From Lithospermum erythrorhizon (taxonomy: Eukaryota; Streptophyta; Magnoliopsida; Boraginales; Boraginaceae): a DNA stretch of 64,000 nucleotides. Position 1 is the stretch's first letter; each line of letters begins with the position of its first letter. The stretch covers positions 868,001 to 932,000 of the forward strand of contig JADFUC010002334.1 of the NCBI GenBank assembly GCA_019722365.1. Reading direction: 5' to 3'. Both the position numbers and the translations under genes were made by a program. The notes under the pieces were generated by a model. The model saw only the letters and a list, made by a program, of their open reading frames with translations, did no database searches and had not been told where the DNA came from. Positions 63,310 through 64,000 of this stretch are shown piece by piece.

Positions 63310-63767
63310 AGCCTAACTATGGATAATGCAATATGTCAAATGCTTTATCATATCCCGTAATCACTAATCACCAACTACAAATATATTCTAGCTTTCACAA
63401 AGACAAAGTTGCAAACATAATGTAACTAGTCCAGAAAAAAGGCGGAGTCGATCACCAACTACAACATATCAAGCATGTATTTTTATGTCAGAATGTGTTT
63501 CATTAGTTTTGGAGTTGAACTTCAATTGAGTCAAACTAATAAGCTTATATCAATTAGCTTAAAAAAGCAGAAACTTTGGGCCCCCATCAATTGAAACACA
63601 ACATGCAATTACCTCCCCGTATATCATCATGTTACCAATAAAAAACTAGAAGTACAATTAGCACGATGGTTTCAGACTTGTTACATCTCAGTTCTTAGTA
63701 GTTGGTATGCTGAAATTGATTCATTCCAACAACTACACAATCCCATCTCCTTCAGACAAAAAAAACG
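63310..63767. other. Upstream region of the glutaredoxin gene
   Basis: Begins with the gypsy target duplication. The insertion lies about 455 bases upstream of the glutaredoxin start codon. No coding signal. Confidence 0.6.
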
Positions 63768-63949
63768 ATGAAAACAACGATTGCAAAATCAGTGTTTTTG
63801 TCCCTATTTATTACAGCAGCATTTGTTGTCTCCACGTCAGCAACATCTGAAGATCAAGAATCCAAAGCAGCTGCTGCTAAAGCTAAAACCTTTGTCAAGA
63901 ACACAATCTCTTCTCACTCAATTGTCATCTTCTCCAAAGCATATTGCCC
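63768..63949 (+). CDS. CPYC-type glutaredoxin with signal peptide, first exon only
   Basis: Class I glutaredoxins reduce disulfides and remove glutathione from proteins. The exon encodes MKTTIAKSVFLSLFITAAFV then VSTSATSEDQES, a signal peptide, so the protein enters the secretory pathway as GRXC3/GRXC4 do in Arabidopsis. The fold then starts with KAKTFVKNTISSHSIVIFSK and AYCP. The exon ends at 63949 in the middle of the second active-site codon, TGC CC|GTTAGT, a good donor; the CPYC motif should be completed by the next exon, which is outside the window. C3 or C4 cannot be decided from this part. Confidence 0.88.
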
Positions 63950-64000
63950 GTTAGTATATTCTTGCTCTACTTATTTCGATTTTTCGGATTTTGATGGTTG

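Overview
The window is nuclear DNA of a flowering plant, almost certainly a eudicot. Genes are intron-rich with GT-AG introns, intergenic DNA is AT-rich, plant-only genes are present (galactinol synthases, CSP41B, a PsbP-domain protein, ECHIDNA), and the right half is filled with LTR retrotransposons and MITEs. I cannot name the species.

Regions 1-34 kb are gene-dense and mostly intact: the 3' part of SPT16 (+), an ARF1-class GTPase gene whose frame is broken (+), an ABCI20/21-type soluble ABC ATPase (-) head-to-head with the TRAPP subunit TRAPPC4/TRS23 (+), two tandem galactinol synthase genes (-), CSP41B (-) head-to-head with ECHIDNA (+), a lumenal PsbP-domain protein (-), and importin alpha (+). 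I rebuilt each gene exon by exon from splice sites and family conservation; the lengths (141, 181, 185, 322, 337, 343, 379, 534 aa and so on) fit the families. From memory of the Arabidopsis map, two blocks look collinear: ABCI20-TRAPPC4 (At5g02270/At5g02280) and GolS-CSP41B-ECH-importin alpha (At1g09350/09340/09330/09270).

Regions 34-39 kb are poorer. There is a decayed fragment of a small plant protein gene (+), an orphan C-terminal exon (-), and a single-pass membrane protein gene of unknown function (-) with an unclear 3' end. Several lesions there fall on splice sites.

Regions 39-63.3 kb are a nest of transposons. A low-complexity array of short repeats (39.4-40.5 and 51.7-52.75 kb) was split by a degenerate Ty1/copia element (40,515-51,698, - strand, flanked by CAAGT on both sides). 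The left LTR of that copia element was itself split by a solo Ty3/gypsy LTR (40.92-43.48 kb, + orientation). A full-length but decayed element of the same gypsy family lies at 53,424-63,309 (- strand, LTRs of about 2.5 kb). The window ends in the first exon of a secretory-pathway CPYC-type glutaredoxin gene (+).

The genes do not form one pathway. Functional links are local: two galactinol synthases (the first committed step of raffinose-family oligosaccharide synthesis), one with ABA-response elements in its promoter; two chloroplast proteins (CSP41B and the PsbP-domain protein); and two trafficking proteins (TRAPPC4, ECHIDNA). I found no convincing undescribed system. The most unusual items are the shortened second galactinol synthase, the repeated exon-1/donor cassettes in importin alpha intron 1, and the three-layer transposon nest.
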